Assembly (NCBI RefSeq): GCF_000612505.1
Contig: NZ_CP004078.1
Span: forward strand, 2,406,001 to 2,470,000
Length of the DNA: 64,000 nucleotides
Direction: 5' to 3'
Source: Paenibacillus sabinae T27
GTDB taxonomy: Bacteria; Bacillota; Bacilli; Paenibacillales; Paenibacillaceae
In this document: piece after piece, positions 33,002 through 42,959 of the stretch
Layout of the letters: each line of letters starts with the position of its first letter
Numbering within the stretch: position 1 is the first letter of the stretch
Translations under genes and position numbers: made by a program
Notes under the pieces: generated by a model
The model's input: the letters and a program-made list of their open reading frames with translations, nothing else
Database searches by the model: none
Told to the model about the DNA's origin: nothing

Positions 33002-33871
33002 ATGGTAAAAGAGTTCGAGACTGCCGGGTCCGTATCTTCCGGCCTCTGCGACCTGCATACCCACACGCTGGCGTCCGACGGCATGCAGCCACCGGCTGAA
33101 AATGTGCGTCTTGCCAAGGAAAAGGGTCTGGCCGCGGTTGCCATTACGGATCACGACACGGTTGCGGGCGTGCCCGAAGCGCTGGAGGCCGGGGAACGGT
33201 ATGGCATTACAGTCGTTTCCGGCGTTGAAATCAGCACCCGCGCCGGCGGCAAAGACATCCATGTCCTTGGATATTCTGTGGATTTCCGGGACGAGTTGTT
33301 CCTGAGCAGACTGGCGGGCTTAAGGGACACCCGGGCCGCGCGAAATGAGGCCATCATCCAGCGGTTGCAAGGTCTGGGCATCGGCATTACGATGGAGGCC
33401 GTCGTCCGGGGCATCGGCCGGGAACTGAAGCCGGACGAGAGCGTCGGCAGGCCGCATATCGCGGATGAGCTGGTGCGGCTCGGAGCGGCGGTGGATATGC
33501 GCGACGCCTTTGATAAATATCTTGCCGAGGGCAAGCCCGGATTTGTCGCCCAGCCGCGCATTTCTCCCGAGGAAGCCAGTCAATGGATCGCAGAAGCCAA
33601 GGGCAAGGCGGTGCTTGCCCACCCAGGGCTCTACGGCGACGACGAGTTGGTGCGCGGCATTCTCGGCGGCGGCGGATTCGCCGGCGTTGAGGCGTACCAC
33701 TCCGACCACGGCCCCGCAGAGGAGGAGCGCTACCTGGCCATGGCCCGGGAATATGGACTGCTGGTAACGGGCGGCTCGGATTTTCACGGCGCGCGGGGCG
33801 GCGTAATCTTTCACGGCGATCTCGGAAGCGTGACGGTCTCCGCGGATGTGCTGGTACAACTAAAGGCTTAG
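33002..33871 (+). CDS. PHP domain phosphoesterase
   Basis: Metal-dependent phosphoesterase of the YciV/TrpH group, some of which act on 3',5'-nucleoside bisphosphates or short RNA 5' ends. It is 289 residues. Metal-binding motifs are CDLHTHTLASDGM, VAITDHDTV, EISTR, KDIHVLGYSVD, and later VLAHPGLYGDDE, GVEAYHSDH, and TGGSDFHG. All PHP motifs with the His and Asp ligands are intact. ATG 33002 is 9 bases after GAGAGG and gives the length of the family; earlier starts near 32912 would overlap the lysR stop. Confidence 0.87.
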   Translation: MVKEFETAGSVSSGLCDLHTHTLASDGMQPPAENVRLAKEKGLAAVAITDHDTVAGVPEALEAGERYGITVVSGVEISTRAGGKDIHVLGYSVDFRDELFLSRLAGLRDTRAARNEAIIQRLQGLGIGITMEAVVRGIGRELKPDESVGRPHIADELVRLGAAVDMRDAFDKYLAEGKPGFVAQPRISPEEASQWIAEAKGKAVLAHPGLYGDDELVRGILGGGGFAGVEAYHSDHGPAEEERYLAMAREYGLLVTGGSDFHGARGGVIFHGDLGSVTVSADVLVQLKA

Positions 33872-34017
33872 GGCAAAAAGAAAGAGAGCCTAATAGGTTG
33901 GCCGATAATGTGTCCGGGTAATCCGGGGCAAAAGAGCTTTCATTAGCTTGAAGGTGCGTTGTAAAGCGTACCTGCATAACCCGATGAATAAGCCCGGGCA
34001 GTGCAAACCAACGCAAA
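33872..34017. other. Intergenic segment with many complementary stretches, possible structured RNA
   Basis: No gene seen. Several short complementary pairs occur in 33890-34010: GTTGG with CCAAC as an outer pair, CGGGT with ACCCG, AGGT(G)CG with GCGTACCT around TTGTAAA, and CCGG repeats. It lies between the PHP stop and a bidirectional terminator, so it would be a 3' UTR of the PHP gene, or an independent RNA on either strand. No known RNA family recognised. Confidence 0.35.
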
Positions 34018-34064
34018 AAAAAAGCTTTCACAAAGCGGTATATCCGATTCGTGAAAGCTTTTTC
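34018..34064. terminator. Bidirectional terminator between the PHP and rqcH genes
   Basis: AAAAAGCTTTCAC and GTGAAAGCTTTTT pair perfectly, with A and T runs on the flanks, for the PHP gene (plus) and rqcH (minus). Confidence 0.88.
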
Positions 34065-34133
34065 GTTTTATTTGGCGGCCGGAGGTGCAGGTGCAATGGA
34101 CCAACCCAGTCTTAACGGAATCCAGCCGAGGAC

Positions 34134-36017
34134 TCAGCTCTTCAACGTGCTGGGCAGTCCCTTGATCATCTCGTCATCCGGCGTCACGAACAGGGTCCGC
34201 TGATGGTCATAGATGACGAAGCCGGGCTTGGAGCCGCTTGGTTTGCGCACATGCCGGATCAGCGTGCAGTCCACCGGAACGCTGCTCGACTGCTTGGCCT
34301 GGCTGAAGTAAGCTGCAAGCTGCGCAGCTTCACTCAGCGTGGCGTCGCCGAATGCCTCGCCCCGGATCACGACATGCGAACCCGGGATGTCCTTCGTATG
34401 CAGCCACGTTTCGTTCGGTCCTGCAAGGCGGTTCGTGAGGTATTCATTTTGCAGGTTGTTCTTGCCAACATAGATTTCAACGCCTTCGGAGGAAGTGAAC
34501 ACCTGAAGCGTCGGACGGGTGGGCTTCTTTTTCTTTTTGCCTTTTTTACTGCGGTCCCTTAGATATCCTCCGGCTACGAGCTCTTCCCGGATTTCCTCGA
34601 TGTCGTTCAGGGAAGCGTGATCCAACTGCTGGAGAAGGCTCTCCAAATAGCGGATTTCCTCATGCGTCTTCTCTAGCTGCTCTTCGATAACCGCGAGGCT
34701 GTTCTTGTATTTATTGTATTTTTTAAAATAGCGCTGGGCGTTGTCGGACGGAGTGAGCAGCGGGTCGAGCGGGATCGTGATCTCCGCCTGATCCTCATCG
34801 TAGTAATTAACCAGGCGGACTTCCTTCTCGCCTTTGGACAGCATATGAAGCGATGCGAACAGCAGCTCGCCCCGAATGCGGTACTCCTCGGCGCCGCCGG
34901 CTTCCTCCAGATCCGCCTGCAGATTGGCGAGCTTCTTGATATTCTTGCTCCGCTCGTTCGTCAGGAAACGGATCAGGTCGCTGACTCTCTGCTTGACCGT
35001 GTCCCGCTCGGCCTTGTCGCCGAAATAGTCCTCCATGCAGCGGCTGATCGTGTCGTAATGCTTGGTCCGGCCTTCCGGCAGCGTCAACGAAATCGCCGAA
35101 AACACAAGCTTTCCTTTCGCATTCGTCCCGATCACCGGAGAGAATTGGCCCCTGCGGACAGGCTCCATGACGGAATCGAAGGCTTCATGGAGCTTCTCTC
35201 CGGTCACGATTTCCTGTCCGAAGACTTCGCCGCTTCCTGAAGCCGTCCCGGCATCTCCGCCCTGTGCGGACTGCCGGACCATCTCCTGCGCGATCAGAGG
35301 GCTGATCCCGCTGAAGGTATCGACGATCCACCCGGCGGGATTGAGAGAAGGCCGATTCTGGTCGCTTCTTCCCCGATTCTCCCGGACGCTGCTCTTATCG
35401 CCAGAGCCTTCCGTCTCCTCCTCAAGGGCTGCTTCCGATTCAACCTGCTCCTCATCGGCATCCCGGTACAGCTGCAGAAAGTCGCTCCGAGAGATATCCA
35501 GCGGGTTGTGCTTGTTCTGCTCCGGCGGTTGCGTGTAGGCAAAGCCGGGCATTACGATCCGGTAACTGCTGATGGCGGGCGTAACATGATGGATGCCGTC
35601 GATAATGGTGCCCGTCTGGAAGTCGGTCAGGATAATGTTGCTGTGCCGGCCCATCAGCTCAATGATGATTTTCTTGCTGGAGACGTCTCCGAGTTCATCC
35701 CTTTGCCGGATTTCGAAATGAATGATGCGTTCCATCCCCACTTGGGAGATCGCCTCGATGACGCCGCCCTCGCAGTGCTTTCGCATCAGCATGCAGAACA
35801 TGGGGGCTTCCGCCGGATTCAGGGTGCTTCTTTCCGTAAAATGCACGCGCGGATAAGTCGGGTTGGCCGACAAGAGCAGCTTGCCGCCTCCCCCTGCGCC
35901 TCTTAGGGTAAATACAAGATCGTGATCGCCGGGTTGATATATTTTACTGATCCGCTGTCCAATGCAAGCCTGAAGCTCGGACACAATGGCGCGGGTCACG
36001 ATGCCGTCGAGTGCCAT
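34134..36017 (-). CDS. rqcH: RqcH, NFACT family ribosome quality control factor (YloA)
   Basis: Binds stalled large ribosomal subunits and recruits tRNA-Ala to add C-terminal alanine tails that mark nascent chains for decay; older annotations say fibronectin-binding protein. It is 627 residues, longer than the usual 570 or so. It has the NFACT-N start MALDGIVTRAIVSEL, the KLLLSANPTYPRVHFTE and ELMGRHSNIILTD segments, coiled coils (LEEAGGAEEYRIRGEL, LAVIEEQLEKTHEEIRYLESLLQQL), and the NFACT-R domain with ETWLHTKDIPGSHVVI. A low-complexity insertion of about 60 residues sits near 200-260. GMERI stands where the family usually has GLDRI. ACAGGAG is upstream of the ATG 36017. Confidence 0.92.
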   Translation of the reverse strand: MALDGIVTRAIVSELQACIGQRISKIYQPGDHDLVFTLRGAGGGGKLLLSANPTYPRVHFTERSTLNPAEAPMFCMLMRKHCEGGVIEAISQVGMERIIHFEIRQRDELGDVSSKKIIIELMGRHSNIILTDFQTGTIIDGIHHVTPAISSYRIVMPGFAYTQPPEQNKHNPLDISRSDFLQLYRDADEEQVESEAALEEETEGSGDKSSVRENRGRSDQNRPSLNPAGWIVDTFSGISPLIAQEMVRQSAQGGDAGTASGSGEVFGQEIVTGEKLHEAFDSVMEPVRRGQFSPVIGTNAKGKLVFSAISLTLPEGRTKHYDTISRCMEDYFGDKAERDTVKQRVSDLIRFLTNERSKNIKKLANLQADLEEAGGAEEYRIRGELLFASLHMLSKGEKEVRLVNYYDEDQAEITIPLDPLLTPSDNAQRYFKKYNKYKNSLAVIEEQLEKTHEEIRYLESLLQQLDHASLNDIEEIREELVAGGYLRDRSKKGKKKKKPTRPTLQVFTSSEGVEIYVGKNNLQNEYLTNRLAGPNETWLHTKDIPGSHVVIRGEAFGDATLSEAAQLAAYFSQAKQSSSVPVDCTLIRHVRKPSGSKPGFVIYDHQRTLFVTPDDEMIKGLPSTLKS

Positions 36018-36212
36018 GGTTATAATTTCTCCTGTCGCTGGTAAAATTTCATTCCTCTCTATGATGCCATACTTTCGCCGCTCAGCGCAAAACGAAGCGG
36101 ATAAGCTCAGGGTGATAATTCGGGACGACCTCGAATACATTGGTCATGAACGGGTGGAAAAGCGGTAACGCCGCCGGAAGTCAAGAAACGACCGGGAGGG
36201 GAATGGAGAGTC

Positions 36213-39056
36213 ATGGAACAAAAAAGTTGGCACAGGCTCGGCAGTGATGAGCTGCAAAAAATATTCGCGGTGTCGAAGCAGCGGGGCCTTGGCGAAGAGG
36301 AGGCTGAAGCAAGACGCAACGAGAGCGGCCTGAACGAGCTGTCGGAAGGAGAGAAAATCTCCCCGCTGACGCTGCTGCTGAATCAATTCAAGGACTTCAT
36401 GGTTCTGGTGCTGATGGGAGCGACGCTCGTATCGGGGCTGCTGGGCGAATACCTGGATGCGGTCACGATTGTCGCCATTATTGTACTGAACGGTCTGCTC
36501 GGGTTCGTCCAGGAGTTTCGCGCCGAGCGCTCGCTGCGGGCGCTGAAGCAGTTGTCCGCCCCATCTGCGAAAGCGCTGCGTGACGGAACCGTGAAGCAAA
36601 TTCCCGCGAACCTGCTCGTTCCGGGCGACATCGTCCTGCTTGAGAGCGGCGACCGGGTTCCCGCCGATGTGCGCTGGCTGGAATGCAGCTCCCTGTACTG
36701 CGAGGAGTCGGCGCTGACCGGTGAATCGTTGCCGGTATCCAAGCACCCGGAGCCGATTCACGCCGAGGAGGTCCCCCTGGGGGACCAGAAGAATATCGGC
36801 TTCATGGGCACGATGGTCACCCGGGGAACAGGCAAAGCGATCGTCGTCCGGACAGGAATGGGCACGGAAATGGGGAAGATCGCCGACTTGATCCAGAGCA
36901 CCGATACCCAGGAGACGCCATTGCAGCGGCGGCTGGAGCAGCTCGGCAAAATTCTGATTTACGTGTCGCTCGCATTGACCGTGGTGGTGGTGCTTGCGGG
37001 GATTTTGCACGGCCAGCCCGCGGTGTCGATGTTCCTGGCCGGGGTCAGTCTGGCGGTCGCCGCGATTCCCGAGGGGCTGCCCGCCATCGTGACCATAGCG
37101 CTGGCGCTCGGCGTCCAGCGGATGATCAAGCGCAGGGCTATCGTCCGCAAGCTGCCTTCCGTCGAGACGCTGGGCTGCGCTTCCGTCATCTGTTCCGACA
37201 AGACTGGAACGTTGACGCAGAATAAAATGACCGTCACCCGAGTCTGGAACGGCGGGCGCAGCTTTGAGGTCACAGGTGAAGGGTACGCTCCGGAAGGCGC
37301 GGTCCTCTATAAAGGGAAGCCGGCCGATCTGAAGAATGACCAGAGCCTGCGGCGGGTATTGCAGATCGGCGCTCTGTGCAACAACGCCGAAATTTACGAG
37401 ACGGTTCCCGAGGAAGTTCGGGCCAAACGCAAAGGAAAAGGCAAGGCGAAAGGCGGCGAAGGAGAGACATCTGCCTCTGCAGCCAAAGTATGGGAGCTAA
37501 AGGGCGATCCGACGGAAGGCGCACTCGTCGCGCTATCCGCAAAGATGGGGCTTACTGCATCGGCGCTTGCCGTATCGTTCTCCAGAGAGAAGGAATTTCC
37601 GTTCGATTCCGAACGCAAGCTGATGTCGGTTATTGTAAGCCATCCCGGAGGCCGCATGGTGTGCACGAAGGGAGCGCCCGATGTCCTGCTGAGCCGCTGC
37701 TCCTACATGCTGTGGGAAGGTCAGGTGGTGCCATGTACGCCTACCCTGCGGCAAAAAGCGCTCGACGCGAACGAAGCGATGGCTTCGGACGCGCTCCGCG
37801 TCCTCGGCCTGGCCTACCGCGACCTGCGGCCGAATGAACATGCCGATTCGGAGAAGGAGGCCGAAGGCCAGCTGATCTTCGCCGGTCTTGCCGGCATGAT
37901 CGACCCGCCGCGCCGGGAGGTGCGGGATGCGATTAGCATCACCCGCAAGGCGGGCATCAAGACGGTGATGATTACCGGTGATCACGGCACGACCGCCGAA
38001 GCGATCGCCCATCAGCTCGGCATCCTCCAGCGCGGCGGCAAAGTGCTGACGGGCAGCCAGCTGTCGCGGATGGACGACGACGCGCTCGACAAAATGTCGG
38101 ACAGCGTGTACGTCTACGCCCGCGTCTCGCCCGAGCACAAGCTGCGCATCGTCAAGTCGCTGCAGCGGCGCGGCCATGTCGTCGCCATGACGGGCGACGG
38201 GGTCAACGACGCTCCGGCGATCAAGGCGTCGGACATCGGCATCGCGATGGGCATTACGGGCACTGATGTCACCAAGGAAGCATCGGCCCTGATCCTGGGA
38301 GACGACAATTTCTCCACGATTGTGGCGGCGATCGAAGAGGGCCGGAGCATCTATGAGAACATCCGCAAATTTATCCGTTATTTGCTCGCATCGAATGTCG
38401 GGGAGATTCTGACGATGTTCTTCGCCATGATGCTCGGCCTGCCGCTGCCGCTTGTGCCGATTCAAATCCTGTGGGTGAATCTGGTAACAGACGGCCTGCC
38501 TGCGATGGCGCTGGGCGTTGACCAGCCCGAGAAAGACCTGATGGAACATAAGCCGCGCGGAGCCAGTGAAAATATCTTCGCCCGCAGGCTGGGCTGGAAG
38601 ATTATCAGCCGCGGCATTCTGATCGGCCTGTGCACGCTTGCGGCCTTCTGGCTGACGCTGCGCGTCGCTCCGGACGATCCAGCGCGGCTTATCCAAGCAC
38701 AATCTGTGGCGTTCGCGACCCTCGTTATGGCCCAGCTCTTTCACGTGTTCGACTGCCGGAGCTCCCGATCGGTGTTTCACCGGAATCCGTTCCAGAACAA
38801 ATATCTGGTGCTCGCGGTGCTCTCATCCGTATTGCTGATGCTGGCGGTAATGTACATCCCGGCGCTGCAGCCTATATTCAAGACCGTGCCCCTCGGCTTC
38901 AGAGACTGGTCGCTGTGCCTCGTCGCCTCCGGCATTCCGACTTTCCTGATGGGTGCGGCCAGCGTCTTCGGCGGGAAGCACAGCCGGAAGCGTCTCCGGG
39001 CAGGAGGCACCGGCGGCGGACGGAGCCTGCCGAAAAGTACAAAAATTTCGGCATAA
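36213..39056 (+). CDS. P-type Ca2+-transporting ATPase (SERCA-like, YloB)
   Basis: Exports Ca2+ with ATP. It is 947 residues with the type IIA plan. The actuator has [11 protein letters not shown]; the phosphorylation site is [16 protein letters not shown], with the Asp near residue 330; the nucleotide domain has [12 protein letters not shown] and [11 protein letters not shown]; and the hinge is [21 protein letters not shown]. Transport residues are seen in [15 protein letters not shown] (TM4) and [13 protein letters not shown] (TM6). The insert of about 30 basic residues in the N domain ([14 protein letters not shown]) is unusual. It sits beside rqcH in divergent orientation. B. subtilis YloB is a spore-specific calcium pump. 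Confidence 0.93.
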   Translation: MEQKSWHRLGSDELQKIFAVSKQRGLGEEEAEARRNESGLNELSEGEKISPLTLLLNQFKDFMVLVLMGATLVSGLLGEYLDAVTIVAIIVLNGLLGFVQEFRAERSLRALKQLSAPSAKALRDGTVKQIPANLLVPGDIVLLESGDRVPADVRWLECSSLYCEESALTGESLPVSKHPEPIHAEEVPLGDQKNIGFMGTMVTRGTGKAIVVRTGMGTEMGKIADLIQSTDTQETPLQRRLEQLGKILIYVSLALTVVVVLAGILHGQPAVSMFLAGVSLAVAAIPEGLPAIVTIALALGVQRMIKRRAIVRKLPSVETLGCASVICSDKTGTLTQNKMTVTRVWNGGRSFEVTGEGYAPEGAVLYKGKPADLKNDQSLRRVLQIGALCNNAEIYETVPEEVRAKRKGKGKAKGGEGETSASAAKVWELKGDPTEGALVALSAKMGLTASALAVSFSREKEFPFDSERKLMSVIVSHPGGRMVCTKGAPDVLLSRCSYMLWEGQVVPCTPTLRQKALDANEAMASDALRVLGLAYRDLRPNEHADSEKEAEGQLIFAGLAGMIDPPRREVRDAISITRKAGIKTVMITGDHGTTAEAIAHQLGILQRGGKVLTGSQLSRMDDDALDKMSDSVYVYARVSPEHKLRIVKSLQRRGHVVAMTGDGVNDAPAIKASDIGIAMGITGTDVTKEASALILGDDNFSTIVAAIEEGRSIYENIRKFIRYLLASNVGEILTMFFAMMLGLPLPLVPIQILWVNLVTDGLPAMALGVDQPEKDLMEHKPRGASENIFARRLGWKIISRGILIGLCTLAAFWLTLRVAPDDPARLIQAQSVAFATLVMAQLFHVFDCRSSRSVFHRNPFQNKYLVLAVLSSVLLMLAVMYIPALQPIFKTVPLGFRDWSLCLVASGIPTFLMGAASVFGGKHSRKRLRAGGTGGGRSLPKSTKISA

Positions 39057-39123
39057 AATCAATAGCTTTGCCTGAACTCTTGCGGTATGCTTGTGGCAAT
39101 TAACCGAAGGAGTGGACGAAGCT

Positions 39124-39960
39124 ATGGAATTTACCAAAATGCATGGACTCGGCAATGACTTTATCGTCGTATTCGGCGAGAAATCGCTGCCAGACAACGC
39201 AGCGGAACTGGCCGTCAAATTATGCAACCGGTTCTTCGGCATCGGAGCCGACGGACTCGTATATATTCTGCCCTCGGAACGCGGGGACTTCATGATGCGG
39301 ATTATCAATTCGGACGGTTCCGAAGCGGAACAGTGCGGCAACGCCATCCGCTGCGTGGCGAAATATGTGTATGATCACGGCCATGTGCAGTCGGAGGAAA
39401 TCGTCATTGTAACGATCGGCGCGGGCGAACAGAAGGTAAAGCTGAAGGTTACGGACGGAAAGGTGGAGACTGTAACGGTCGACATGGGCGAGCCTGTACT
39501 GTCAGGTCCGCAAATTCCGGTGAATATCGACGCTGAGCCTGTACTGGGGCAGCCGATTGAGACGGACGGGAAGGAATTTACCTTTACCGCCGTTTCGATG
39601 GGCAATCCGCACTGCGTTATTTATGTGGACGACGCCGTATCCTTTGATCTGACGACTTGGGGACCGAAGCTTGAGGTTCATCCGCTGTTCCCTCGCAAGG
39701 TGAATGTCGAATTCGCCACCGTAAAAGACCGCGGACACATCGACATGCGGGTATGGGAACGGGGAGCCGGGCCTACGCTGGCTTGCGGAACAGGTGCTTG
39801 CGCCACGCTCGTCTCCTCCGTCCTCAACGGAGTTAGCGACCGGGCAGCCTGGGTAAGCCTGAAGGGCGGAGACCTGTTCATTGAATGGAACGAGGAAGAC
39901 AATCACGTCTACATGACGGGACCGGCAGAGGCGGTATTCAAAGGGTCCGTATCCATCTAA
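39124..39960 (+). CDS. dapF: Diaminopimelate epimerase
   Basis: Converts L,L- to meso-diaminopimelate, needed for lysine and for the wall peptide. It is 278 residues. MHGLGNDFIVV, DGLVYILPSE, the two active-site cysteines in SEAEQCGNAIRC (about residue 71) and TLACGTGACA (about residue 221), and MGNPHCVIYVDD are typical. Both cysteines are intact. AAGGAG precedes ATG 39124. It stands alone, away from the other dap genes, in an insertion relative to the B. subtilis yloB-yloC order, and has its own strong terminator. Confidence 0.95.
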   Translation: MEFTKMHGLGNDFIVVFGEKSLPDNAAELAVKLCNRFFGIGADGLVYILPSERGDFMMRIINSDGSEAEQCGNAIRCVAKYVYDHGHVQSEEIVIVTIGAGEQKVKLKVTDGKVETVTVDMGEPVLSGPQIPVNIDAEPVLGQPIETDGKEFTFTAVSMGNPHCVIYVDDAVSFDLTTWGPKLEVHPLFPRKVNVEFATVKDRGHIDMRVWERGAGPTLACGTGACATLVSSVLNGVSDRAAWVSLKGGDLFIEWNEEDNHVYMTGPAEAVFKGSVSI

Positions 39961-39990
39961 GGTAATTTTCGCCAAATAGAAGAATGAATA

Positions 39991-40024
39991 AGGTCAATCG
40001 GCAGCTTGCCGGTTGGCCTTTTTG
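39991..40024 (+). terminator. Terminator after dapF
   Basis: AGGTCAATCGGC pairs with GCCGGTTGGCCT and is followed by TTTTTG. Confidence 0.9.
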
Positions 40025-40132
40025 CCGTTTAATGACACTTGCCTAATTCGTGTGCGCTTTAATCCCAGGCGAATAACAAATGCGGAAGTCGTAAATAATG
40101 GAAAAAAGAAGTCTGAATTGAGGCGAGAGCGG

Positions 40133-41743
40133 ATGAAAAAAAACGGACCAAACAGTCAGAACGCGTCTGCCGGGGCTTCGGGTGAACCAGCAGCCGGAGC
40201 CGGTAACCAGTCGGTTCTAACCATTTCGGATAATCTTGAGCAAACGCTGAGCAACATCAAGCTGGAGCTCGGTTCCAGTCCCGATTTGAAGATCCGGAAG
40301 GTTCAGTTGGGTCAAGCTGAACCGGTCTGGGCGGCCGCCGTTTTTATAGATGGATTGGTCAATTCCGTTGCCGTTGATGAATTCGTGGTTGGCGCATTGA
40401 TTGAAAATACTGCCTTCGCAGCGGAAGAAATGCCGCGGGAGCCGCAGGAAAGGCTTCAGCTCATCCTCGGCCGGGCGCTGGAGCTTGGCGAAACCTCAAT
40501 TAAAGATAATTGGAACGACATGATGCTCTCTCTGCTTTCGGGGAACACCATCATTTTACTGGACGGCTGCAGTAAGGCGATCGAAGGAGGAACAAAAGGA
40601 GGGGAATGGCGGACCGTTGCCGAGCCATCCTCCCAGATTGTGATCCGGGGGCCGAAAGATTCTTTTGTCGAGTCAATCATTACAAACACTGCGCTGATCC
40701 GAAGACGGATCAAATCGCCGAAGCTTTGGGTCGAGTTTATGAAATTCGGCACGGTGACGAATACGGACGTTGCCCTTTTATATATGAAAGATAGAGCTGA
40801 CCAGAAAGTCCTCGACCAGCTCAAAATGCGCTTGAAAAAAATCGACATTGAAGCGGTTCTGGAATCCAGTTATATTGAGCAGCTTATTCAGGATAAAGTA
40901 TTTACCCCGTTTCCGACGGTCTATAATACGGAGCGGCCGGATGTGGCAGCAGCCAATTTGCTGGAAGGGCGAATTGTTCTGATTGTAGACGGTACGCCTT
41001 TTGTGCTTATCGTGCCGACGGTATTGGCCCAGTTTCTTCAATCGACCGATGATTACAGCCTGCGGTTTGACATTGCCACGCTCATGCGCTTGGTGCGCTA
41101 TGTCAGCTTGATCATTCTGCTTCTCGGGCCCTCGGTTTTTATTGCGTTGACTACCTTCCACTATGAAATGGTACCGACGCCTATGCTGATCAGTCTGCTG
41201 GCCCAGCGGGAGAATGTCCCTTTTCCGGCTGCGATCGAAGCGATCATTATGGAGGCCGCATTTGAAATTTTGAGAGAGGCCGGCATCCGGATGCCGAGAG
41301 CGGTGGGACAGACCGTTTCGGTGGTCGGCGCTTTGATTCTGGGTACTGCCGTAGTAGAAGCTGGCATTATTACACCGGTGATGGTCATTGTGGTCGCGCT
41401 GACTGGTATCGCAAGCTTTGCCATACCATCCTACAATCTAGCCGTCGCGGGTCGGATCGTCCGCTTCGGATTTATGATCTCCGCGTCGATGTTCGGGTTC
41501 TATGGCATTACGCTAGGGCTGATCGTATTGATTGCCCACGTCAACAGCCTGCAATCGTTCGGCACTCCCTATTTAGCCCCGCTCAGCCCGTTTTCCATAA
41601 GAGGGCAAAAGGATACGGTTATTAGAGTGCCAATGTTTCTGATCAATCTCAGGCCCAATAAGCTTGGATACATGAAAGACGACAAGTCAGGTAAGCGCAA
41701 GGGGACAGCCGATACAGGGAAGGATGGGCAAAGTGGTGCTTAA
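40133..41743 (+). CDS. Spore germinant receptor A subunit (GerA family)
   Basis: A subunit of a nutrient germinant receptor in the spore inner membrane. About 536 residues. A polar N-terminus (to about 290) holds the soluble germinant-sensing region (LSLLSGNTIILLDG, SQIVIRGPKDSFVES, NTALIRRRI, DVALLYMKD), followed by four or five hydrophobic helices. PTVYNTERPDVAAANLLEGRIVLIVDGTPFVLIVP and REAGIRMPRAVGQTVSVVGALILG are GerA hallmarks. The start ATG 40133 has a weak GAGG site; TTG 40118 is an alternative. The stop overlaps the gerC-like start by 20 bases. The nutrient cannot be named. Confidence 0.93.
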   Translation: MKKNGPNSQNASAGASGEPAAGAGNQSVLTISDNLEQTLSNIKLELGSSPDLKIRKVQLGQAEPVWAAAVFIDGLVNSVAVDEFVVGALIENTAFAAEEMPREPQERLQLILGRALELGETSIKDNWNDMMLSLLSGNTIILLDGCSKAIEGGTKGGEWRTVAEPSSQIVIRGPKDSFVESIITNTALIRRRIKSPKLWVEFMKFGTVTNTDVALLYMKDRADQKVLDQLKMRLKKIDIEAVLESSYIEQLIQDKVFTPFPTVYNTERPDVAAANLLEGRIVLIVDGTPFVLIVPTVLAQFLQSTDDYSLRFDIATLMRLVRYVSLIILLLGPSVFIALTTFHYEMVPTPMLISLLAQRENVPFPAAIEAIIMEAAFEILREAGIRMPRAVGQTVSVVGALILGTAVVEAGIITPVMVIVVALTGIASFAIPSYNLAVAGRIVRFGFMISASMFGFYGITLGLIVLIAHVNSLQSFGTPYLAPLSPFSIRGQKDTVIRVPMFLINLRPNKLGYMKDDKSGKRKGTADTGKDGQSGA

Positions 41744-42944
41744 ATTTTGGAAGCTGCTTGTGGTGTCGGGGCTCCTTCTTTTTGTGGCCGGCTGCTGGGA
41801 CAGTGTTGAACTGAACAAGAGAGCAATAGTATCTGGCGTATCTATCGATAAGGGGCCGTCGAAGGAGAAAAAATACAGCGTGTCCTTCCAGGTCGTTGTA
41901 GCGGATGAAATAACCGGGAAAAACAGCAGGGGGAACGCCCCTGTCGCTCTATACAAAGGAAGCGGCCGGTCCATTTATGAGGCCCTCGTCAACGCTTCTC
42001 GTCAATCCGCGCGAATTCTCTCTCTGGGCCATTCAAAGGTGATCATCATATCCGAAGAGCTCGCCCGTGAAGGGATTAAGGATCTCATGGATCTTTTTGA
42101 ACGGGAATCCGAAATGCGGCTCAGCACCCTGGTCTTTGTGTCCAGAGGACAGCGAGCGGAAGACATTCTTTCCGTAATGACGGTATTCGGCAAAATCCCT
42201 GCCAACGACCTTGTTCAGAAGCTGGAAACGGGAAACCGCTCCTTCGGTTACAATTTCCGAATTGAGGTGGATGATGTAATCCGCGGGATTTTGGCAAAAC
42301 AGGGAGGGGCGATTATCAACGGCGTGCTTGTCAAGGGCGATTTGGAAGCGGGGGAAACGAAGGGGAATGTGGAGGGCATCAAGCCAAAGGCCATTCTGAA
42401 AAACGCCGGTCTTGCTGTATTCAAGCAGGATAAACTGATGGCATACCAAGATGGCATAGAAGGAATGGGCCTGAGCCTGATCCACAACAAGCTGACTGAA
42501 TATCCTTTATTCCTTGATTTTGGAAATAATGAATCCGCCACCTTTAGTATGTTCAAGGTGCATACCTCGGTCACGGCCAACGCGAAAGATCCAGAGCATC
42601 CTGTTATCTACATCACCACCCAACAGCAGGCCGCCTTGAAAGAATACAACGGCTCTCTGGATATTTCCAAGTCTTCTGTACTGAGAAACTGGGAAAAGCT
42701 TCTGAGTGAAGAAACAAAGAAGGAAATCGATGCCGCTGTCAAAGAGGCCAAGCGTCTTAACAGCGATTATATCCGGTTCAATGAGACGGTGAATCGGGAT
42801 AATCCGAAAGGCTGGAAACGAGTGAAGGATCGCTGGGATACCATCTTTCCTCGCTGCGAAGTCCGCATCAAGGTGAACACCCTTGTCCGTCATACCGAGA
42901 TGAGGACCCGTTCCTTGCGATCGTCGGGAGAGGGAAAGAAATAG
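41724..42944 (+). CDS. Spore germinant receptor C lipoprotein (Ger(x)C family)
   Basis: Lipid-anchored subunit of the germinant receptor. It is 406 residues. A hydrophobic leader ends in the lipobox VAGCWD, followed by the family signature WDSVELNKRAIVSGVSIDKG. The Ger(x)C domain continues with GRSIYEALVNASRQSARILSLGHSKVIIISEELAREG and ends in the conserved C-terminal segment NRDNPKGWKRVKDRWDTIFPRCEVRIKV in parts. It overlaps the A subunit by 20 bases. ATG 41724 touches GGAAGG, so GTG 41733, 9 bases further, may be the real start. Confidence 0.93.
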   Translation: MGKVVLKFWKLLVVSGLLLFVAGCWDSVELNKRAIVSGVSIDKGPSKEKKYSVSFQVVVADEITGKNSRGNAPVALYKGSGRSIYEALVNASRQSARILSLGHSKVIIISEELAREGIKDLMDLFERESEMRLSTLVFVSRGQRAEDILSVMTVFGKIPANDLVQKLETGNRSFGYNFRIEVDDVIRGILAKQGGAIINGVLVKGDLEAGETKGNVEGIKPKAILKNAGLAVFKQDKLMAYQDGIEGMGLSLIHNKLTEYPLFLDFGNNESATFSMFKVHTSVTANAKDPEHPVIYITTQQQAALKEYNGSLDISKSSVLRNWEKLLSEETKKEIDAAVKEAKRLNSDYIRFNETVNRDNPKGWKRVKDRWDTIFPRCEVRIKVNTLVRHTEMRTRSLRSSGEGKK

Positions 42945-42959
42945 GAATGGAGGAATTTC

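Noticed and set aside
37533..38780. 415-codon open frame on the minus strand inside the Ca2+-ATPase gene
   Set aside because: Arg/His/Asp-rich antisense shadow without a Shine-Dalgarno; the plus-strand ATPase motifs are continuous.
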